Positions 21,183 through 23,567 of a DNA stretch of 23,567 bases are shown one piece after another; the stretch's first letter is position 1; every line of letters begins with the position of its first letter. The notes under the pieces were generated by a model, which was given only the letters and a program-made list of their open reading frames with translations, was not told where the DNA came from and searched no databases. Location of the stretch: contig JABAYZ010000015.1 in NCBI GenBank assembly GCA_018608735.1, positions 1 through 23,567 of the forward strand. Reading direction: 5' to 3'. The translations under genes were made by a program, and so were the position numbers. The stretch is from Flavobacteriaceae bacterium. GTDB taxonomy: Bacteria > Bacteroidota > Bacteroidia > Flavobacteriales > Flavobacteriaceae.

Positions 21183-23567
21183 TTAATAATTGATTTTAAG
21201 ATTAAATAAAAAGTTTCGGCCCAAATCATCTGCATAATAGCGCAAACGATTCAGGTAGTTTCGGTAGGACGTGTTTAACACGTTTGTAATTCGAAGTCCT
21301 ACCGTTAATTTTGAGTTTTGATTGAGGTTTATATCTATACTTGAATTAAAATTAAGCAAATGATACGCGTCTGGTGTAGAACTCACATCCACCTCTTGCC
21401 TGGTTTGAGTTTCTGGAATATAGACTTCAAAATTAGTATTAGGGTATTCATTTTGTTTAAAAGTATAGGCGCTCTGTAAAGACAAACGAATGGTATTGAA
21501 TTCGGGATTTTGATAGACAACTTCATTACTTACATTGACAGGCGGCATGCCAATTAATGGTGCATTTAGCGTTTGGTCATAGCCTTTAACCAAAGAGAGC
21601 TGACTCTTTAAACGATAATTTTTAGCAAAAGCATAGGAGGCATCCACATCTACACCCAACAACTGAGCATTGGTTTGACGGTATTCCCATACTTGAAAGC
21701 TTCCTCTTAACGTCTTTTGGACATCTATAGGTTCATTAACTATAAAGTTAGAAATTGTGTTTATGTAGGGATTTACATAAAAACTAAATTTAGCGCTCTC
21801 CTTTTGAAATGTCAATGCAACTTTGTGTGCTATTTCCGACTTGAAGCTTAAATCTCCCAACTCAATTCGGGAAGCAGAATGGTGCAAGCCTTCGCTAAAC
21901 AGTTCTGAGGAATTTGGTGCACGAGAGGCAATAGAATAGTTGAAAAACAACTTATAATCCTTTCCAAAGGTATAGGCTGCTCCCAGAGTTCCAGAACCAT
22001 TACTAAAGTTTGGTTGTGGATTGACTAAAATTTGAGTACTCAATTCCTCAATCACAATTTCGGGGAAACGCTGGTCATAATCACGGGATTCCCAAAAGGA
22101 CGTTCTGTAAAATTTAAAAACATCCATATAGGCATAATCATAACGCCCCCCAGCCTCAAGAAGTAATTGATCGTTCAATTGATAATCTACTATAAAGTAC
22201 ATTCCCAAATCGTACATTTTATAATCAGGAATCAACCGTCTAACCCCCGTACTCGGATTAGCAAAATTGTTTTGATACTTAGCCATTATTCCGGATTTCA
22301 ATAGTAATTCATCCGTCAAACGAGATTCTAAGTCTAATAAAACAGTATGGGTGTCTAATTGTAAATCCGATGACGCCTTGTCTTTGTCATCTCCGCGTCT
22401 AATGTCAAATTCTAAGCGGTTGTTTCTTTGAAAGTCATATTGAAAGCTCAGTTTTCCAAAGTTTTCAAATCGTTTAAACCCCTTTATAGTAGCCAAATGA
22501 TGCGTGACATCTTGCCTCGGTGCTGCGATAGTGTATGTAAAATCATTTATGATTAAAGGGCTATCGCTATCTATTGCTCGAACTTGGTCTTGCGCACCCC
22601 CTAAATGGGAAGCTCTTAAAATACCAATCTCATTTTCAAAGCGTGAATAATACCCTTCGATCCCATAGTCAAAACGGTTGAAACCTAGCTTTACAGAAGC
22701 ACTCCTCTCAAAAATTCCTGTATTGCTCAACACATAGTCGGGAGCCTCAAAATCTCCAAAGCGTTTTAGCGTTCCTTGAAGCGTAGTATACCAGCCACTT
22801 TTATAACTTTTAGTTAATTTTGAGCTTAATGATAAACCACGTCCATTAGTTGAAGAGGTCATCAAACTTTTGCCATACAAACTATCTTTTACGGGAACTT
22901 TTGAGGACTCAGCAACAATGACGCCTCCTACAGCATCACCACTGTATTGAAGCGCACCAGCACCTTTGATAACTGTAAGGTTGCTAATCGAATTTATATC
23001 GATATTAGGAGCGTGTTCTGCACCCCATTCTTGGTCTTCCATACGTACCCCATTATTAATCATCACGATGCGACTGCTGTGAAGACCGTTGATCATAGGT
23101 TTTACAACGGTACTTCCAGTATTTAATGAAGACACTCCGCTCAAACTTTTTAAGGCATCTCCAACCGATCCACTGCTAAAACGTTCCAACTCGTCTTTAT
23201 TTATACTATTTTCAAGAAGTGTTTTGGATTTATCGCTATAAGCTTTCCCGTCAATCGTAATTTGATTGAGTTCTTCTATGTGATGCTCCAATTTGAAGGA
23301 CTTGTTGGTATCTCCAGAAACCTTAACTGTAAACCCCTTTGTCAAACAATACGGATGTGAAACCTGTATGTAATAGCTAGCATTACATAGGTTTGAAATC
23401 GAATATGCTCCATCAAAATCAGTTTGAACAGCTTGGTTAGTTTCTGCTACAATAAGGGTTACACCAGTGAGCAATTGCCCATCGTGAATATCAGTTACTA
23501 TACCCGAAAGTGAGTTGTTACAATTTTGTGACAAAGAGGTGACACTGCTCCATAGCAGTACCATAAA
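21183..23567 (-). CDS. TonB-dependent receptor, ZnuD-like, 5' end cut by window edge
   Basis: Outer-membrane receptor with at least 793 residues visible. From the first Met (codon at 23564): end of a signal peptide (VTSLSQ), carboxypeptidase-regulatory-like domain (about 15-95), plug (about 115-225) with KPMINGLHSSRIVMINNGVR and GAGALQYSGDAVGGVIV, then a barrel ending in an aromatic residue (NLKINY). The plug wording and a barrel segment reading ELFSEGLHHSASRIELGD resemble my recollection of the ZnuD zinc-receptor group, so zinc is a reasonable but unproven ligand. The frame stays open to the edge, and the visible leader is too short and lacks positive charge, so the true start probably lies outside. 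It is followed 18 bp later by the surface-type lipoprotein gene. Confidence 0.88.
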   Translation of the reverse strand, partial: FMVLLWSSVTSLSQNCNNSLSGIVTDIHDGQLLTGVTLIVAETNQAVQTDFDGAYSISNLCNASYYIQVSHPYCLTKGFTVKVSGDTNKSFKLEHHIEELNQITIDGKAYSDKSKTLLENSINKDELERFSSGSVGDALKSLSGVSSLNTGSTVVKPMINGLHSSRIVMINNGVRMEDQEWGAEHAPNIDINSISNLTVIKGAGALQYSGDAVGGVIVAESSKVPVKDSLYGKSLMTSSTNGRGLSLSSKLTKSYKSGWYTTLQGTLKRFGDFEAPDYVLSNTGIFERSASVKLGFNRFDYGIEGYYSRFENEIGILRASHLGGAQDQVRAIDSDSPLIINDFTYTIAAPRQDVTHHLATIKGFKRFENFGKLSFQYDFQRNNRLEFDIRRGDDKDKASSDLQLDTHTVLLDLESRLTDELLLKSGIMAKYQNNFANPSTGVRRLIPDYKMYDLGMYFIVDYQLNDQLLLEAGGRYDYAYMDVFKFYRTSFWESRDYDQRFPEIVIEELSTQILVNPQPNFSNGSGTLGAAYTFGKDYKLFFNYSIASRAPNSSELFSEGLHHSASRIELGDLSFKSEIAHKVALTFQKESAKFSFYVNPYINTISNFIVNEPIDVQKTLRGSFQVWEYRQTNAQLLGVDVDASYAFAKNYRLKSQLSLVKGYDQTLNAPLIGMPPVNVSNEVVYQNPEFNTIRLSLQSAYTFKQNEYPNTNFEVYIPETQTRQEVDVSSTPDAYHLLNFNSSIDINLNQNSKLTVGLRITNVLNTSYRNYLNRLRYYADDLGRNFLFNLKINY

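Noticed and set aside
20869..21186. Plus-strand open frame of 105 codons opposite the lipoprotein
   Set aside because: It lies wholly antisense to a well-supported lipoprotein gene and has no domain or signal of its own.

Overview
The window looks like a low-GC chromosomal segment of a marine-type Bacteroidota, most likely family Flavobacteriaceae. The evidence is a seven-gene arginine cluster with an embedded proC and a transcarbamylase of the N-acyl-ornithine type, two TonB-dependent receptors with an N-terminal carboxypeptidase-regulatory-like domain, two secreted proteins ending in type A sorting domains of the type IX secretion system (T9SS), and a lipoprotein whose mature N-terminus (C-S-K-D-D-D) resembles the Bacteroidota surface-export signal.

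Layout. (1) 15-6979, plus strand: tightly packed arg operon argC-proC-argD-argF'-argB-argE-argH, with 2-11 bp gaps or 4-8 bp overlaps. It makes arginine from N-acylglutamate through N-acylated intermediates, with a proline branch (proC). A serine at the position that separates N-acetylornithine from N-succinylornithine carbamoyltransferases predicts the succinylated route known from Bacteroides fragilis. The argininosuccinate synthase gene (argG) is not in the window. (2) 6987-8069, minus: an AI-2E/PerM-family membrane protein. (3) 8170-10848: a minus-strand TonB-dependent receptor divergent from a short DtxR/MntR-type metalloregulator, probably a metal-uptake module; an inverted repeat lies in the 51-bp gap. 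(4) 10881-20349: a minus-strand seven-helix membrane protein with an AraC-type DNA-binding domain, divergent from a 1799-residue secreted GLUG-repeat protein, followed by a terminator and a secreted CotH-kinase-family protein with a lamin-tail domain. Both secreted proteins carry T9SS tails. (5) 20350-20609: an intergenic stretch full of stem-loops. (6) 20610 to the right edge, minus: a TonB-dependent receptor (cut by the edge, ZnuD-like) followed by a small surface-type lipoprotein.

The most unusual object is the giant secreted protein. It contains two copies of a roughly 1.46-kb GLUG module, 2235 bp apart, that appear identical at DNA level over 1307 bp, although the beta-sandwich domains in front of the two copies have diverged strongly. 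Recombination between the copies would remove exactly 745 codons in frame. The membrane AraC-type regulator, the giant protein and the CotH-like kinase together form a plausible surface-protein cassette; that link is inference from gene order. No tRNA, rRNA, CRISPR array, transposase or phage gene was seen, and no gene-free stretch exceeds about 260 bp.
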